A stretch of 64,000 nucleotides of DNA from Bowmanella dokdonensis (GCF_017254865.1 NZ_JAFKCV010000011.1:62001-126000), one strand, 5' to 3'; shown: positions 17,829-27,649, counted from the first letter of the stretch. Numbers and translations are program-made. Notes: generated by a model from the sequence alone, not told the origin.

Positions 17829-18686
17829 ATGAATATGATCTACCTGAACGGGCAATTTATGCCGATAGAACAGGCGCGAATTTCTCCCATGGATCGCGGT
17901 TTTTTGTTTGGTGATGGTATCTACGAAGTCATTCCTTCCTACCAGGGCAGAATGGTCGGCTTTGCTCTGCATATGGCCAGGCTCAAGCAGGGCCTGGCCG
18001 CTCTGGAAATCCGCCTGGATATGGATACCGCCAGGTGGCAGGGCATTATTGAGCAATTGCTGGACGCCAATGGCAAGGGCAACCTGGGAATTTACCTGCA
18101 TGTCAGCCGGGGTATGGAAACCCGCCGGGCCCATGCTTATCCGGACAATCTTGAACCGACAGTCTTTGCCTTTACCTTTGAAATCCCCACAGAACCGGTG
18201 GCCGATGCGAGCAAGACCCCCGTTTTCCGGGTGGTGTCTGAGCAGGACAAACGCTGGAAGCGCTGCAACATCAAATCCACTGCGTTGCTGGGAAATATCA
18301 TGCACTACCGCACAGGCCAGAAGCGCCAGATGAACGAAGTGCTGCTGTTCAATGAAGCCAACGAACTGACCGAGGCCGCCTCCTGTAACGTGTTTGTCGT
18401 TACACAGGGCAGGATTGCCACACCGCCCCTGGATCATCAACTATTACCAGGCATCACCCGGCATATGCTGTTGGATATACTGCGCCAGTACAGCGAATTG
18501 CCTGTAGATGAGCGAATTATCAGCATGGATGAGGTCAGGTCGGCGGATGAAATCTGGCTGACCAGTTCCAGCAAGGAAGTGGCACCGGTGGTAGAGCTGG
18601 ACGGCAAACCTGTGGGGCAGGGCAAAACCGGTCCCATCTGGCAACAGGCCCAGGCCCTGTTTTCCGCCCATAAGTACGAATATTGA
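17829..18686 (+). CDS. dat: D-amino acid aminotransferase (class IV PLP)
   Basis: A 285-residue class-IV aminotransferase. Features are YLNGQFMPIEQARISPMDRG at the N-terminus, FGDGIYEV, the PLP lysine in RCNIKSTALLGN (about residue 145), ELTEAASCNVFVV and LLPGITR. The combination fits D-alanine transaminase (D-Ala plus 2-oxoglutarate to pyruvate plus D-Glu), which supplies D-glutamate for the cell wall. Branched-chain and aminodeoxychorismate enzymes share the fold but differ in the MDRGFLFGDGIYEV context. GAGGAACGCCGCAG precedes the ATG. It is separated by 64 bases from the cysteine-synthase-like gene and closed by a bidirectional terminator. Confidence 0.85.
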   Translation: MNMIYLNGQFMPIEQARISPMDRGFLFGDGIYEVIPSYQGRMVGFALHMARLKQGLAALEIRLDMDTARWQGIIEQLLDANGKGNLGIYLHVSRGMETRRAHAYPDNLEPTVFAFTFEIPTEPVADASKTPVFRVVSEQDKRWKRCNIKSTALLGNIMHYRTGQKRQMNEVLLFNEANELTEAASCNVFVVTQGRIATPPLDHQLLPGITRHMLLDILRQYSELPVDERIISMDEVRSADEIWLTSSSKEVAPVVELDGKPVGQGKTGPIWQQAQALFSAHKYEY

Positions 18687-18699
18687 TAGCAAAGAGCAA

Positions 18700-18724
18700 A
18701 AAAGCTGCCATTGGCAGCTTTTTT
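18700..18724. terminator. Bidirectional terminator between dat and fur
   Basis: AAAAAGCTGCC-AT-GGCAGCTTTTTT has a T run in both orientations and separates two convergent genes, so it serves both transcripts. Confidence 0.85.
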
Positions 18725-18745
18725 ATTACCCTAAGTCAGAGGCAG

Positions 18746-19165
18746 CTACTCATCTTCACAGCGGGGCTGGCACACGCCATACAGGTACAGGCTGTGGTGA
18801 GTCAGTGACATCTTATTCTTCTTCGCCACTTCCATCTGGCGTTTTTCAATAATATCGTCTTCGAATTCCACCACCTTCCCGCATTTGAGGCAGACCAGAT
18901 GATCATGGTGTTTTTTCTGGCCGATTTCGAAGACTGACTTGCCGCCCTCGAAATGATGCCGGTCCAGTAAGCCTGCGTCGTCAAACTGGTTGAGAACCCG
19001 GTAAACCGTGGCCAGACCGATTTCCTCTCCCTGTTCCAGCAAGATCTTATACACGTCTTCGGCACTGATATGCTGATTCTTGGGATCCTGCAGTATTTCC
19101 AGAATCTTGATTCGGGGCAGGGTCACTTTCAGGCCGGCCCGCTTAAGTTCTTGGTTCTGATCCAT
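18746..19165 (-). CDS. fur: Ferric uptake regulator Fur
   Basis: A 139-residue iron-responsive repressor that controls iron acquisition genes. The winged helix occupies about residues 1-82 (LKRAGLKVTLPRIKILEIL, GLATVYRVLNQFDDAGL). The metal-sensing sites include HHDHLVCLKCGKVVEF (HHDH and CxxC) and the C-terminal GVCQPRCED. I chose ATG 19165 (MDQNQELKRAG), which lines up with known Fur proteins (MSDNNQALK type). An in-frame ATG at 19180 would add five residues. No convincing Fur box is visible in front of the gene. Confidence 0.95.
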   Translation of the reverse strand: MDQNQELKRAGLKVTLPRIKILEILQDPKNQHISAEDVYKILLEQGEEIGLATVYRVLNQFDDAGLLDRHHFEGGKSVFEIGQKKHHDHLVCLKCGKVVEFEDDIIEKRQMEVAKKNKMSLTHHSLYLYGVCQPRCEDE

Positions 19166-19476
19166 GCAACAAGGTTTCATTAGGTAAAAGATGGACTCAT
19201 TATAGGGAACTGCACCCGGATGAAAAGCGATTCAGTCGGAAGACACAGATATTTATTCAGGGAGCCGACTCAGCGCGCCGGGTCAGATACATTTTGATAC
19301 AGTTACAAATATATTGTTATCATGTCGTTAATCGTCTGGTTTGACCAGATGGGTCTATAGCGGCCATTGCTGCGGTGACGGCAAACCAAAGTCGAGAAGC
19401 CTGATAAACTGGGCTATAAGACTAGAATCAACATAATCCAGAAGAGAGTAAATCTCCATTTATCAGGTAGTTATCC
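19166..19476. other. Divergent intergenic region fur / chemoreceptor
   Basis: About 310 bases without a gene. It contains a perfect TCTGG-N5-CCAGA repeat (19335-19349) and a nested hairpin AGTC...AGCC...GGCT...GACT (19390-19423) just before the chemoreceptor, possibly a structured mRNA leader. AT-rich DNA around 19290-19330 could hold the promoters. No defined regulator site recognised. Confidence 0.4.
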
Positions 19477-21498
19477 ATGCGTATAACGGTTGTCGGAAAG
19501 ATCATCGCAGGCTTTGTCCTGTTTGGACTACTGCTGTTGTTTACCAATGTGCTGTCGTACTGGGGGCTGGCGGATATCCGTGAGTCGGCAGAGCAAGTGG
19601 TTCAGGAGAAAATGCCCATCCAGTCGCAGATGTTGGGGGTGCAAACCCGGATACTCACGATGGCCAAGGTCTCTCTGCAAGGTTATTACATGCAAAAGGC
19701 CGATACGCTGCAGGCCAACCGGGAAGTCTTTTCCCAGTTGGCTGAGCAGTTCAATCAAGAATTGAACAGTCTGACAGAGCAACAATTAAACCGGCAGGAT
19801 GCGGCCCTGCTCGATAGTGCCGTCGAAGCATCGACTATCTATCTGCAACAGACCGGCCAGATGTACGACAAACGACTGCAATTGCTGAGGTTGCAGACTC
19901 AGATTAATGAGGTGTTCAGCCAGGCCCAGTATACCGGGGGGGATGCCGGCGCCAACCTTCTTGACATGTCCTACCTGGACGGGGCAGAGGACGATCCCCG
20001 GCTGGCGCCGGTGGTGGGAGCCGGAGCGCGAATCGACAACATTATCGTGACCCTGCTCAATGCCAGCAAGGAATATATCGCCACCGCAGATGCGGACCTC
20101 AGTGCCACCATCAAGGAAAATCTGCTGCTGACATTGGGGGACTTGAATAACAACGTGACCTTTATCCGCCGGATTGCCGACGGGGTGGAAACAGATGGTC
20201 TGATGGAGGCCTTCAACGAGCAGTTTGAGGTATTTGTCAGACAATACCAGGGCAAGGAAGGACTTATCGAACTACAGGAGCAAAGACTGACCCTGCTGGC
20301 CCAGTCCGCCCAGCACATGGAGCAGGCAGAGGCGTCAGTGGAACTGGCCAGGGCTCGTCTGGCAGATTTGTTTGATCAGATCAATAGCGACACGCTGCAG
20401 GGCCAGAACGCCATTCTCGAAGCAGTACAGAGCAATATTCTCAAGAGTGTGCTGATTATGCTGTTGGCCATGGGGCTGGTGGTGGTGATAGGTTTTGTGG
20501 CTGCACGCAGCATTTCCAAGCCTTTGGATAAAATCCGCGCCAGCCTGGCTGTTATCAGTCAGGGGGATCTGACCCATAAGGCGGATGCCCACGGAGAAGA
20601 TGAGTTCGCCTCCCTGGCCCGTAACGTCAATCAGCTCAGCGACAGCCTGCATCAGGTGGTCTCGCAGATCATCCAGCAGGAGACCTTACTGGAGGAGGCT
20701 ATCGAAGGCAGTGAAAAACTCAGCCAAAATACCCTGCAGTTGGTCGATCAGCAGACCAGTCAGGTGCGCAATACGGCCGAACATACGGATCAGGTGCGTC
20801 AGACCAGCCGCAGCAATCTGGAGCAGATCCAGCAGAGCATGCAACGCCTGGCCGAGGTAACCCAGCAGACAGGCAAAGCCGGCAAACTGGTGGGAGAATC
20901 ACGCCGCCAGATCCAGTCTCAGGCAGAGCAGGCCTCCCAGTCAGCAGACATCATTGCCAGGCTGGACAACAACAGCAAAAGCATCGGCGGAATTCTGGAT
21001 GTAATCAAGACCATTGCCGAGCAGACCAATCTGCTGGCACTGAACGCAGCCATCGAAGCGGCGCGGGCTGGAGAGCAGGGGCGGGGCTTTGCCGTGGTGG
21101 CCGATGAAGTGCGAACCCTGGCAAACCGGACGCAGAATTCCACCGAGGAAATCGAACAGATGATCGCGAGCCTGCAGGCGGATGCCAAACAGGCGGTCAG
21201 TGCCATAGACACGGGGCAAAAGCAGGCGGAGAGCAGTGTTAATCTGATTGAACAGGTGAACACGCAAATCCAGGGGATCCAGGAGATCGTCCAGGGGCTG
21301 GATGCCATCAACCGACAGATTGTACAGGATACCGGATATCAGGATGAACTTCTGCAGACGGTGGCCGCCAGCCTGGAGAGAATAGTCGAGCTGGCCGAGC
21401 AGAGCGCCGATTCAACCCGTCAGTCCAGCGGCGCCATTTCGCAGGTGGGTGAGTTGATGACGCAACTAAATAAGGCGGTATCTCGCTTTACCCTGTAA
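19477..21498 (+). CDS. Methyl-accepting chemotaxis protein
   Basis: A 673-residue inner-membrane chemoreceptor. The first transmembrane helix (about residues 8-28, KIIAGFVLFGLLLLFTNVLS) is followed by a helical periplasmic sensor domain of about 290 residues. The second transmembrane helix (about 325-345, VLIMLLAMGLVVVIGFVA) leads into a HAMP domain (SKPLDKIRASLAVISQGDLT) and a long cytoplasmic coiled coil with the conserved tip [20 protein letters not shown]. The ligand is unknown; the long four-helix-like sensor resembles the HBM type. The next gene encodes a solute-binding-like protein 17 bases downstream and could supply a ligand-bound partner. Confidence 0.92.
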   Translation: MRITVVGKIIAGFVLFGLLLLFTNVLSYWGLADIRESAEQVVQEKMPIQSQMLGVQTRILTMAKVSLQGYYMQKADTLQANREVFSQLAEQFNQELNSLTEQQLNRQDAALLDSAVEASTIYLQQTGQMYDKRLQLLRLQTQINEVFSQAQYTGGDAGANLLDMSYLDGAEDDPRLAPVVGAGARIDNIIVTLLNASKEYIATADADLSATIKENLLLTLGDLNNNVTFIRRIADGVETDGLMEAFNEQFEVFVRQYQGKEGLIELQEQRLTLLAQSAQHMEQAEASVELARARLADLFDQINSDTLQGQNAILEAVQSNILKSVLIMLLAMGLVVVIGFVAARSISKPLDKIRASLAVISQGDLTHKADAHGEDEFASLARNVNQLSDSLHQVVSQIIQQETLLEEAIEGSEKLSQNTLQLVDQQTSQVRNTAEHTDQVRQTSRSNLEQIQQSMQRLAEVTQQTGKAGKLVGESRRQIQSQAEQASQSADIIARLDNNSKSIGGILDVIKTIAEQTNLLALNAAIEAARAGEQGRGFAVVADEVRTLANRTQNSTEEIEQMIASLQADAKQAVSAIDTGQKQAESSVNLIEQVNTQIQGIQEIVQGLDAINRQIVQDTGYQDELLQTVAASLERIVELAEQSADSTRQSSGAISQVGELMTQLNKAVSRFTL

Positions 21499-21515
21499 AG
21501 GAAGGGATGCTGAAG

Positions 21516-22088
21516 ATGAAGACCGCTTTGAGATTCCACCTATGCTGGCTGATATTTTGCTGGCCGGCTCTGGCCAGCGAAGCCAACAGCCTGGCTATGG
21601 GCGTCGACCGTTACCCTCCGCTGCAGGTCATCCTGCCCAATGGCAAGGTGACAGGGGAAAACGTGGTGGTGACCAGGGCCTTGGCAGATCGGCTGGGACT
21701 GACCTTAAGCTTTACCGGCGATATACCTTCTAACCGATGTCTGCAATGGCTCAAAGAAGGGAGCGTGGACATTATGACCGGGCTGCTGGATTCAGGCGAG
21801 CAGCGGAAGCATTCCCATCTGGCCAAAGGCCGGGTAGATGCAGTGCGTTGTACGCGCAACTACGGGGAGTTTATTGTAAATCAGCATCCCCAGTACCAAC
21901 AGAATCTGCCAATGGCCCAGTACTCAGTCAGTGCCGTTACGCCGGTGTATGTCGGCCTTTCAAAAAACTCCCGGTTTACGAAGCGGGCGGACGACATTGC
22001 CCGCACCGCAGCCAGCATGCTTGAAGACGGCACCTTTACCCGTCTGATCATGGAGTTTCAGCAGCGTTTTCCCCAGTATTATCCTTAA
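21516..22088 (+). CDS. Shortened periplasmic solute-binding protein (SBP_bac_3 type)
   Basis: A 190-residue secreted protein with signal peptide MKTALRFHLCWLIFCWPALA. It resembles family-3 amino-acid-binding proteins at both ends: MGVDRYPPLQ, GKVTGENVVVTRALADRLGL and GSVDIMTGLLDSGEQR first, then LAKGRVDAVRCTRNYGEF and TPVYVGLSKNS. Full-length relatives are about 240-260 residues, with 50-60 residues between the DSGEQR-like and GRVDAV-like motifs. Here these motifs are only about five residues apart, so most of the second lobe core is missing without a frameshift. ATG 21516 is chosen because AAGGAAGGG is then correctly spaced. An ATG at 21507 would be too close. It may act as an accessory to the chemoreceptor or be decaying. 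Confidence 0.7.
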   Translation: MKTALRFHLCWLIFCWPALASEANSLAMGVDRYPPLQVILPNGKVTGENVVVTRALADRLGLTLSFTGDIPSNRCLQWLKEGSVDIMTGLLDSGEQRKHSHLAKGRVDAVRCTRNYGEFIVNQHPQYQQNLPMAQYSVSAVTPVYVGLSKNSRFTKRADDIARTAASMLEDGTFTRLIMEFQQRFPQYYP

Positions 22089-22139
22089 CGGCCAAGACAG
22101 GGCTTCAACGGATAAAGTCTGTGCGTGCCAGGTTTGCAG

Positions 22140-22658
22140 TCAGGAATGCTTAATCACTCCACAGGCGACTCTGGGACCGCCGCCGCCCAGGGGTTCGGGC
22201 TCGTCGGCATAATTATCGCCGCCCTGATGGATCATCAGGCTTTGCTCGTCAAGCTCCGTCAGGCTCAGCCTGGGGGCCAGGACAGGATGACTGGCAACGC
22301 CATCTTTACTGACATACAGGGCAGGCAGATCCCCCCGGTGGTTATCTGCTGTCCAGGGGTAACCATGATGGCCCGTGTCCTCTGGATCATAATGGCTACC
22401 CGCCGCTCCACCTGGAACCTTTTCTCCATCCTTCATCTTATCGCCACAGTCCGGATTCTGGTGGACATGAAAGCCATGCAATCCAGGTGTCAGCCCGACC
22501 AGGTTAGGCGTAAAGACTGTCCCATATTCGGTATAGGTAATTTCAATTGTGCCCAGGCTTTTTCCTGACTTCACATCTTTCATTTCCACAACGGCCGCAT
22601 GGGCCAGCAACTGACTGGAAAAGCAACAGGTCAGGGCAACAGAGAGTAGTTTTTTCAT
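22140..22658 (-). CDS. sodC: Periplasmic Cu/Zn superoxide dismutase
   Basis: A 172-residue enzyme converting superoxide to oxygen and hydrogen peroxide in the periplasm. The signal peptide MKKLLSVALTCCFSSQLLAH is cleaved near AHA. Copper and zinc ligands are visible in GFHVHQNPDC, GSHYDPEDTGHHGYPW, and MIHQGGDNYAD. The disulfide cysteines are in NPDC and RVACGVI. The glycine-rich loop EPLGGGGPRVACG is typical of bacterial SodC. Monocistronic; GGAGCGTCC precedes the ATG. Confidence 0.95.
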   Translation of the reverse strand: MKKLLSVALTCCFSSQLLAHAAVVEMKDVKSGKSLGTIEITYTEYGTVFTPNLVGLTPGLHGFHVHQNPDCGDKMKDGEKVPGGAAGSHYDPEDTGHHGYPWTADNHRGDLPALYVSKDGVASHPVLAPRLSLTELDEQSLMIHQGGDNYADEPEPLGGGGPRVACGVIKHS

Positions 22659-22786
22659 TGGACGCTCCTTTTCGGTTGAAAAATCCTGTTCTGTTAAGTC
22701 TAGACGAACCTGCTGGTACCATTTAGTGCGGTGTAAAGAAAAGGATACGAAGGACTACTGCCGCACCAACACCGGTGCGATTGGCA

Positions 22787-23200
22787 TTAAACGTCGACCT
22801 TGCCGCGCAAGGCTTTCTTGGCACCGGCCTGTTTCTTCTTGTCCACCCGTTTGCGTTGTGAGGCTTTGGTGGGTTTGGTGGCGCGTCTGGCTTTTTGGGT
22901 CTTGCCGGCGTCCTGGATGATCGCTACCAGACGATCCAGGGCATCCTGGCGGTTCTGTTCCTGGGTACGATAAGACTGAGCCTTGAGGACTAGCACCCCC
23001 TCGCTGCTGATGCGGTTGTCGGACAGTTTTAACAAACGATGTTTATAAAAGTCCGGCAGGGAGGAAGCGCGGATATCGAAACGCAGATGAATGGCACTGG
23101 CCACTTTATTGACATTCTGGCCACCGCTGCCCTGGGCACGGATGGCCGTCAGTTCCACTTCATCTTCGCTGATGGCGACGTTGCGGCTGATTATCAACAT
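22787..23200 (-). CDS. arfB: Alternative ribosome-rescue factor ArfB (YaeJ)
   Basis: A 137-residue release-factor-like peptidyl-tRNA hydrolase that frees ribosomes stalled on truncated mRNA. The catalytic GGQ loop lies in [19 protein letters not shown] (about residues 21-39). The C-terminal tail is long, disordered and rich in lysine and arginine ([20 protein letters not shown]); in E. coli ArfB this tail enters the empty mRNA channel. Length matches the family (about 140). It lies 88 bases downstream of yciI and may be transcribed with it. Confidence 0.92.
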   Translation of the reverse strand: MLIISRNVAISEDEVELTAIRAQGSGGQNVNKVASAIHLRFDIRASSLPDFYKHRLLKLSDNRISSEGVLVLKAQSYRTQEQNRQDALDRLVAIIQDAGKTQKARRATKPTKASQRKRVDKKKQAGAKKALRGKVDV

Positions 23201-23288
23201 TATCTGGTGTTTGCCACAGAGTCACAGAGGATGCAGAGATTTTCCTCTTTGCTGCTCATGTGCACTCTGTTCCCCCGGGGAGGCAAAT

Positions 23289-23588
23289 TCAAGGCAGGAC
23301 TTTTTTATAGGGTTTGACCAGGCTGCTGGCATAGACCCCCGCGGTGACATAGGGATCGGCTTCTGCCCATGCCCTGGCCTCCTCCAGGCTGCTGAACTCG
23401 GCCACCACCAGCGAACCGGTAAAGCCGGCCTCACCGGGATCTTCCGAGTCCACCGCCGGACAGGGGCCGGCTATCAGCAGGCGGCCCTCATCCTTCAATA
23501 GCTGCAACCTGGCCAGGTGGTCGGGTCGGACCTGCTTGCGCAAGGGCAGGCTGTTGTCCACATCCTCAGAATAAATCATGTACCACAT
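23289..23588 (-). CDS. yciI: YciI-like protein
   Basis: A 99-residue small cytoplasmic protein of the YCII family (dimeric ferredoxin-like fold). Family features are [17 protein letters not shown] at the start, [22 protein letters not shown] with its conserved His-Asp pair, and the ending [21 protein letters not shown]. The exact reaction is unknown. It lies 3 bases after yciB and near trpA, the same neighbourhood as in E. coli. Confidence 0.92.
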   Translation of the reverse strand: MWYMIYSEDVDNSLPLRKQVRPDHLARLQLLKDEGRLLIAGPCPAVDSEDPGEAGFTGSLVVAEFSSLEEARAWAEADPYVTAGVYASSLVKPYKKVLP

Positions 23589-23591
23589 GGG

Positions 23592-24158
23592 TTACCCCTG
23601 TTTCTCGTCATTGGTACCGCTTTGTTGCTTCTGTTCCTCGGGCATAAAGCGATACACATAAATGATGGTCAATACTGTAAAGAGCAGCGTGGCACCCGTC
23701 ATGCCAAATACCTTGAAATTGACCCAGATATCCTGGCTGAAGCTGTAGGCCACGTAAAGATTAGCTGCCGCACTGGCGAGGAAAAAGGCTGCCCAGGCCA
23801 GATTCAGCCTTTTCCAGATAGGTTCCGGCAGTTCCATGGCGCTGCCCAGCAGCCCTTTTAGCGCTGGCTTGTTCATGGCCTGGGTGACCAGCAGAACCGC
23901 GGCAAAGATGAGGTAGACGAGGGAGGGTTTCCACATGATGAAGAGTTCATCCTGCAGGGCAATGGTCAGTCCGCCAAACACCAGAATCATCAGAAAGAAC
24001 ACCCATTGCTTTTTGGGAATACTGCGGGTCTGCAGGTAGGTCACCAGCATCTGCACTGCAGTGGCGAGCATCAGGGCGCCAGTGGCCCAGAATATTCCCT
24101 GGAACTTATAAACCAGAAAAAAGACCAGCAGGGGCAGAAACTCCATTAAAAAATTCAT
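23592..24158 (-). CDS. yciB: Inner-membrane septation protein A (YciB/IspZ)
   Basis: A 188-residue membrane protein with about five helices (MNFLMEFLPLLVFFLVYKFQ at the start; WVFFLMILVFGGLTIAL; KPSLVYLIFAAVLLVTQAM). Motifs include NKPALKGLLG and NLAWAAFF-like segments. Members of the family affect intracellular septation and envelope integrity in Shigella/E. coli. ATG 24158 is preferred over an upstream ATG at 24281, because it gives the conserved MNFLMEFLPL start and has GAGG upstream. It probably follows the trp operon transcript or has its own promoter in the 119-base gap. Confidence 0.93.
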   Translation of the reverse strand: MNFLMEFLPLLVFFLVYKFQGIFWATGALMLATAVQMLVTYLQTRSIPKKQWVFFLMILVFGGLTIALQDELFIMWKPSLVYLIFAAVLLVTQAMNKPALKGLLGSAMELPEPIWKRLNLAWAAFFLASAAANLYVAYSFSQDIWVNFKVFGMTGATLLFTVLTIIYVYRFMPEEQKQQSGTNDEKQG

Positions 24159-24245
24159 AGACGGGGAATACCTCAGTTTGTCCGATAGCAGAATAGTACC
24201 GATTTTTGACCTCACAAGACAGGTCGAGTTCGTTGCCAATTGTGA

Positions 24246-24267
24246 CCGGGACAAAGAGTTGTCCCGG
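24246..24267 (-). terminator. Hairpin just past trpA
   Basis: Perfect 9-bp stem CCGGGACAA / TTGTCCCGG with a four-base loop, starting 11 bases after the trpA stop. No T tract follows, so it is either a weak terminator at the end of the trp operon or an mRNA-stabilising hairpin. Confidence 0.35.
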
Positions 24268-24277
24268 CTCATTGGCT

Positions 24278-25102
24278 TCAACTGTAAACAGTAGCCGACT
24301 TCATGCCGGCGACAAATTCTGCCAGACGGGTCAGCATCATCGGTTTGTCGTGCAGGTGCTGTTCAATGATCTTGACCGTGGCAGAACCGGCAATGGCGCC
24401 TGCCGCACCGGCCTGGATGGCGGATTTGACCTGCTCGGGTTTGGAAATACCAAAACCCAGGATGGGGGGCGCCGCGCCGACGGCTTTTAGCCGGTCAATC
24501 AGTTCGCCTGCAGGCATGCTGGCAGCGGTTTCGGTACCCGTGACTCCGGCCCGGCCCAGCAGATAGGTATAGCCACTGGAAAACTCTCCGATACTGGCCA
24601 TGGTCTGTTCACTGGCATTAGGCGGGGCAATCAGGATCTGGTGCATGCCGTGATCCCTGGCGGCCTGCCTGAAAGGAGCAGACTCGCGGATCGGCACATC
24701 GGCAACCAGAATGGAGTCGACGCCGGCTTTGGCGGCCTGGCGGTAGAATTTGTCTATCCCCGGCGACAAGACCAGATTGCTGTACAGCAGCAGACCGATG
24801 GGAATATCGGGGTGACGATCCCGGACCCGGGTGAGGAGGGCAAAGCAATCTCGGGGGCGAACCTGATTGTCAAGGGCACGAATCGCGGCTTTTTGTATGG
24901 TCGGGCCATCTGCAATGGGGTCGGAAAAGGGAATACCCAATTCCAGTGCATCGGCGCCGCCGGTGATAAGCGCCTCGATAATCTCCAGGCTGTCTTCCAG
25001 ACTGGGATCGCCGATCATCACAAAGGGCACAAATGCGCCTTGTCCCGACTCCCTGAGGCGTTCAAACATTGCTTGATATCTATCCACGCTGGGTTTCTCC
25101 AT
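24278..25102 (-). CDS. trpA: Tryptophan synthase alpha subunit
   Basis: A 274-residue TIM-barrel enzyme that cleaves indole-3-glycerol phosphate to indole and glyceraldehyde-3-phosphate and channels indole to TrpB. Catalytic acids are in [32 protein letters not shown] (Glu and Asp). The phosphate site includes LLGRAGVTG and [10 protein letters not shown]. Last gene of the trp operon, it overlaps trpB by 23 bases, which suggests translational coupling. Confidence 0.97.
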   Translation of the reverse strand: MEKPSVDRYQAMFERLRESGQGAFVPFVMIGDPSLEDSLEIIEALITGGADALELGIPFSDPIADGPTIQKAAIRALDNQVRPRDCFALLTRVRDRHPDIPIGLLLYSNLVLSPGIDKFYRQAAKAGVDSILVADVPIRESAPFRQAARDHGMHQILIAPPNASEQTMASIGEFSSGYTYLLGRAGVTGTETAASMPAGELIDRLKAVGAAPPILGFGISKPEQVKSAIQAGAAGAIAGSATVKIIEQHLHDKPMMLTRLAEFVAGMKSATVYS

Positions 25103-26273
25103 TCAGAATCTGGTGTACATGGGTCAGATCTTTGTCGCCCCGTCCTGATAAATTGACCACGATCAGCATTTGCTCCTCTGCACCGTCTGCCATATTCAGG
25201 GCATGCGCCAGGGCATGGGAAGACTCCAGAGCCGGAATAATTCCTTCCTTGCGGGCCAGTAGCTGAAAGGCATTCAGGGCCTCTTCATCGGTCACCGACT
25301 CATAGGTGGCCCGGCCTATGTCATGGAGGTAGGCGTGCTGAGGCCCAACGGCCGGATAATCCAGTCCCGCCGACACCGAATAGGACTCTTCAATCTGGCC
25401 GTCCTGAGTTTGCATGATATAGCTATAGGCCCCGTGCAATATGCCCTTGGTGCCCTTGGCAATGGCTGCGCCATGCTCATGGGTATGCAGCCCCTTGCCC
25501 GCCGGCTCCACACCAATCAGTTGTACGGAGGGCTCGTCGATAAAATCGGCAAACATACCGATGGCATTGGATCCCCCGCCCACACAGGCCACCACCGCAT
25601 CGGGCAGACGACCTTCTTTTTCCAGAATCTGTTGTTTGGTTTCCTCACCGATCATGCGGTGGAATTCGCGCACTATGGTGGGGAAGGGGTGCGGACCGGC
25701 GGCTGTACCCAGCAGATAGTGCGCTTTGTCGTAACTGGCTGACCAGTCGCGGAGGGCTTCATTAACTGCATCTTTAAGGGTGCCGGAGCCGGCATTGACC
25801 GGAATCACCTCAGCGCCCATCAGGCGCATGCGAAATACATTGGGCGCCTGACGCTCGACGTCCTTGGCACCCATGTAGATACGGGCCTTGAGGCCAAGCA
25901 GAGCACAGGCCAGGGCGGTGGCCACCCCATGCTGGCCGGCACCGGTTTCGGCAATCACTTCGGTCTTGCCCATGCGTTTGGTCAGCAGAGCCTGACCCAG
26001 CACCTGATTGGTCTTGTGGGCACCGCCGTGCAACAGATCCTCGCGCTTCAGGTACAGGGTCACTTTGGGGTTGCTGACCAGATTACGGGTTTTGGTCAGG
26101 GGAGTGGGCCGGCCTGCATAATCTTTGAGCAGGCCGATAAACTCCTGCTGAAAGCTTTCATCCTGCTGGGCATCCATAAAGGCCTGCTCCAACTGGTCAA
26201 GGGCGGGAATAAGCAGTTCGGGCACATACATGCCGCCATACTCGCCAAACTTGGTCGGTAAATGTTTGCTCAT
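25080..26273 (-). CDS. trpB: Tryptophan synthase beta subunit
   Basis: A 397-residue PLP enzyme that condenses indole with serine to tryptophan. The PLP lysine is in [12 protein letters not shown], the glycine-rich phosphate loop is [12 protein letters not shown], and the [13 protein letters not shown] motif carries the catalytic acid. The N-terminal [12 protein letters not shown] is the usual start. Overlaps trpCF by one base (TGATG) and trpA by 23. Confidence 0.98.
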   Translation of the reverse strand: MSKHLPTKFGEYGGMYVPELLIPALDQLEQAFMDAQQDESFQQEFIGLLKDYAGRPTPLTKTRNLVSNPKVTLYLKREDLLHGGAHKTNQVLGQALLTKRMGKTEVIAETGAGQHGVATALACALLGLKARIYMGAKDVERQAPNVFRMRLMGAEVIPVNAGSGTLKDAVNEALRDWSASYDKAHYLLGTAAGPHPFPTIVREFHRMIGEETKQQILEKEGRLPDAVVACVGGGSNAIGMFADFIDEPSVQLIGVEPAGKGLHTHEHGAAIAKGTKGILHGAYSYIMQTQDGQIEESYSVSAGLDYPAVGPQHAYLHDIGRATYESVTDEEALNAFQLLARKEGIIPALESSHALAHALNMADGAEEQMLIVVNLSGRGDKDLTHVHQILNGETQRG

Positions 26274-27646
26274 CAGTAGTCTCTTAATTGGGAAAATAAT
26301 AAGGTGATCTTGTCGCTGTCCTTGATCCCGGGCGCACTTTCTACCCCCGAATTCACGTCCAGCACTGCCGCGCCGGTGGCCGCCGCCTGATGGATATTAT
26401 CGGGTGACAAGCCGCCGGCCAGCACCAGTCGGGATTTGTCCTCAAGCGTCTGGAGCAACTGCCAGTCAAAAGCCTGGCCCGTGCCGCCGAAATGCCCGCC
26501 CACCTGGCAATCCAACAGATAACGGTCCACCAGGGGATTATCCAGCACCGGCAGACTGTTAATTACTCCCCGTGCCTGCCAAAGCTCACAGCCATCAGGC
26601 AAACGGGGTTTGAGCGTGGCAAGGTAAAGGTCGTCCTCCTGACCATGCAGTTGCACGGCAGAAAGTTTCAGGATCGCAGCGGTCTTGGCCACTTCATCTA
26701 CAGGGGCATCCACAAACACGCCCACATAGTTAAACGGAACACTTCTCACCAGCTCTCTAGCCTGGGCCAGGCCGATGTATCGGGGTGACTTTGGCGCGAA
26801 TATCAGCCCCGCATAGCTGGCCCCCGCCTGCCTGGCAGCCTGCACGTCCTGTGGTCGGGTCAGGCCACAAATCTTGACCTGCCCCAGCACCAGTTGACTG
26901 ACCGCCAGTGCCAGATCCTGCTGCGCCATTAATGAACTGCCGACCAGGAAGCCGTCTGCCAGGGGGGCCAGTCTCAGTACATCCTGATGGGTATAAATAC
27001 CGGACTCGGAGATTATCAGTGCGTCTTCTGGCAGCAGGGGCGCCAGACGTTCAGTGGCCGACAGGTCTGTGCTCAGATCCCGCAGATTGCGGTTGTTGAT
27101 GCCGATGATCCGGGCCCCAAGTTGGCAGGCTCGCCGGGCTTCGGGTTCATTGGAGACCTCGGTGAGGATATCCAGGTGATAATGATTGGCCAGTTCAGCC
27201 AGTTGATGGTACTCGTTGTCATTCAATACTGACAGCATCAGCAAAATCGCGTCGGCCTCGTACAGACGGGCCAGATGAACCTGATAAGGATCGATAAAGA
27301 AATCCTTGTTCAGAACCGGTTGGCTGACCCTGCTTGTCACGTGGCGCAAATAGTCATAGCTGCCCTGGAAATATTTCTCATCGGTCAACACTGAGATGGC
27401 GGCCGCATGGGGGGTATAGGCATCCAGTATTTCATCCAAATCAAAATGTTCACGAATCAGTCCTTTGCTGGGAGAGGCTTTCTTGCACTCGAAGATAAAG
27501 CCGGCTCGCTGCTGGGACAATGCATCAAACAGGCTTTTTCGCGACGGGGTGAGTGTGTCAATGAAGCTCTCCAGCGGCAAACTCTGCTTGCGGGTTTTGA
27601 GTTCTTCGCGCTTATCCGCGACAATTTTCTCCAACACATTAGCCAT
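26273..27646 (-). CDS. trpCF: Bifunctional indole-3-glycerol-phosphate synthase / phosphoribosylanthranilate isomerase
   Basis: A 457-residue fusion. Residues 1 to about 253 are TrpC ([52 protein letters not shown]). Residues from about 254 onward are TrpF ([48 protein letters not shown]). The two domains carry out consecutive steps from phosphoribosyl-anthranilate to indole-glycerol phosphate. The fusion is the normal state in enterobacteria and Alteromonadales. ATG 27646 is chosen, 4 bases after the trpD stop, with GGGAGC upstream. Confidence 0.97.
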   Translation of the reverse strand: MANVLEKIVADKREELKTRKQSLPLESFIDTLTPSRKSLFDALSQQRAGFIFECKKASPSKGLIREHFDLDEILDAYTPHAAAISVLTDEKYFQGSYDYLRHVTSRVSQPVLNKDFFIDPYQVHLARLYEADAILLMLSVLNDNEYHQLAELANHYHLDILTEVSNEPEARRACQLGARIIGINNRNLRDLSTDLSATERLAPLLPEDALIISESGIYTHQDVLRLAPLADGFLVGSSLMAQQDLALAVSQLVLGQVKICGLTRPQDVQAARQAGASYAGLIFAPKSPRYIGLAQARELVRSVPFNYVGVFVDAPVDEVAKTAAILKLSAVQLHGQEDDLYLATLKPRLPDGCELWQARGVINSLPVLDNPLVDRYLLDCQVGGHFGGTGQAFDWQLLQTLEDKSRLVLAGGLSPDNIHQAAATGAAVLDVNSGVESAPGIKDSDKITLLFSQLRDY

Positions 27647-27649
27647 CAA

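Noticed and set aside
19290-19330. AT-rich DNA upstream of fur as a possible Fur box
   Set aside because: No stretch approaches the GATAATGATAATCATTATC pattern; autoregulation cannot be supported from sequence.
19382-19407. CAAA-N14-CCTGATAA resembling a sigma-28 flagellar promoter before the chemoreceptor
   Set aside because: The spacer is one base short and both elements deviate from TAAA and GCCGATAA; too weak to annotate.
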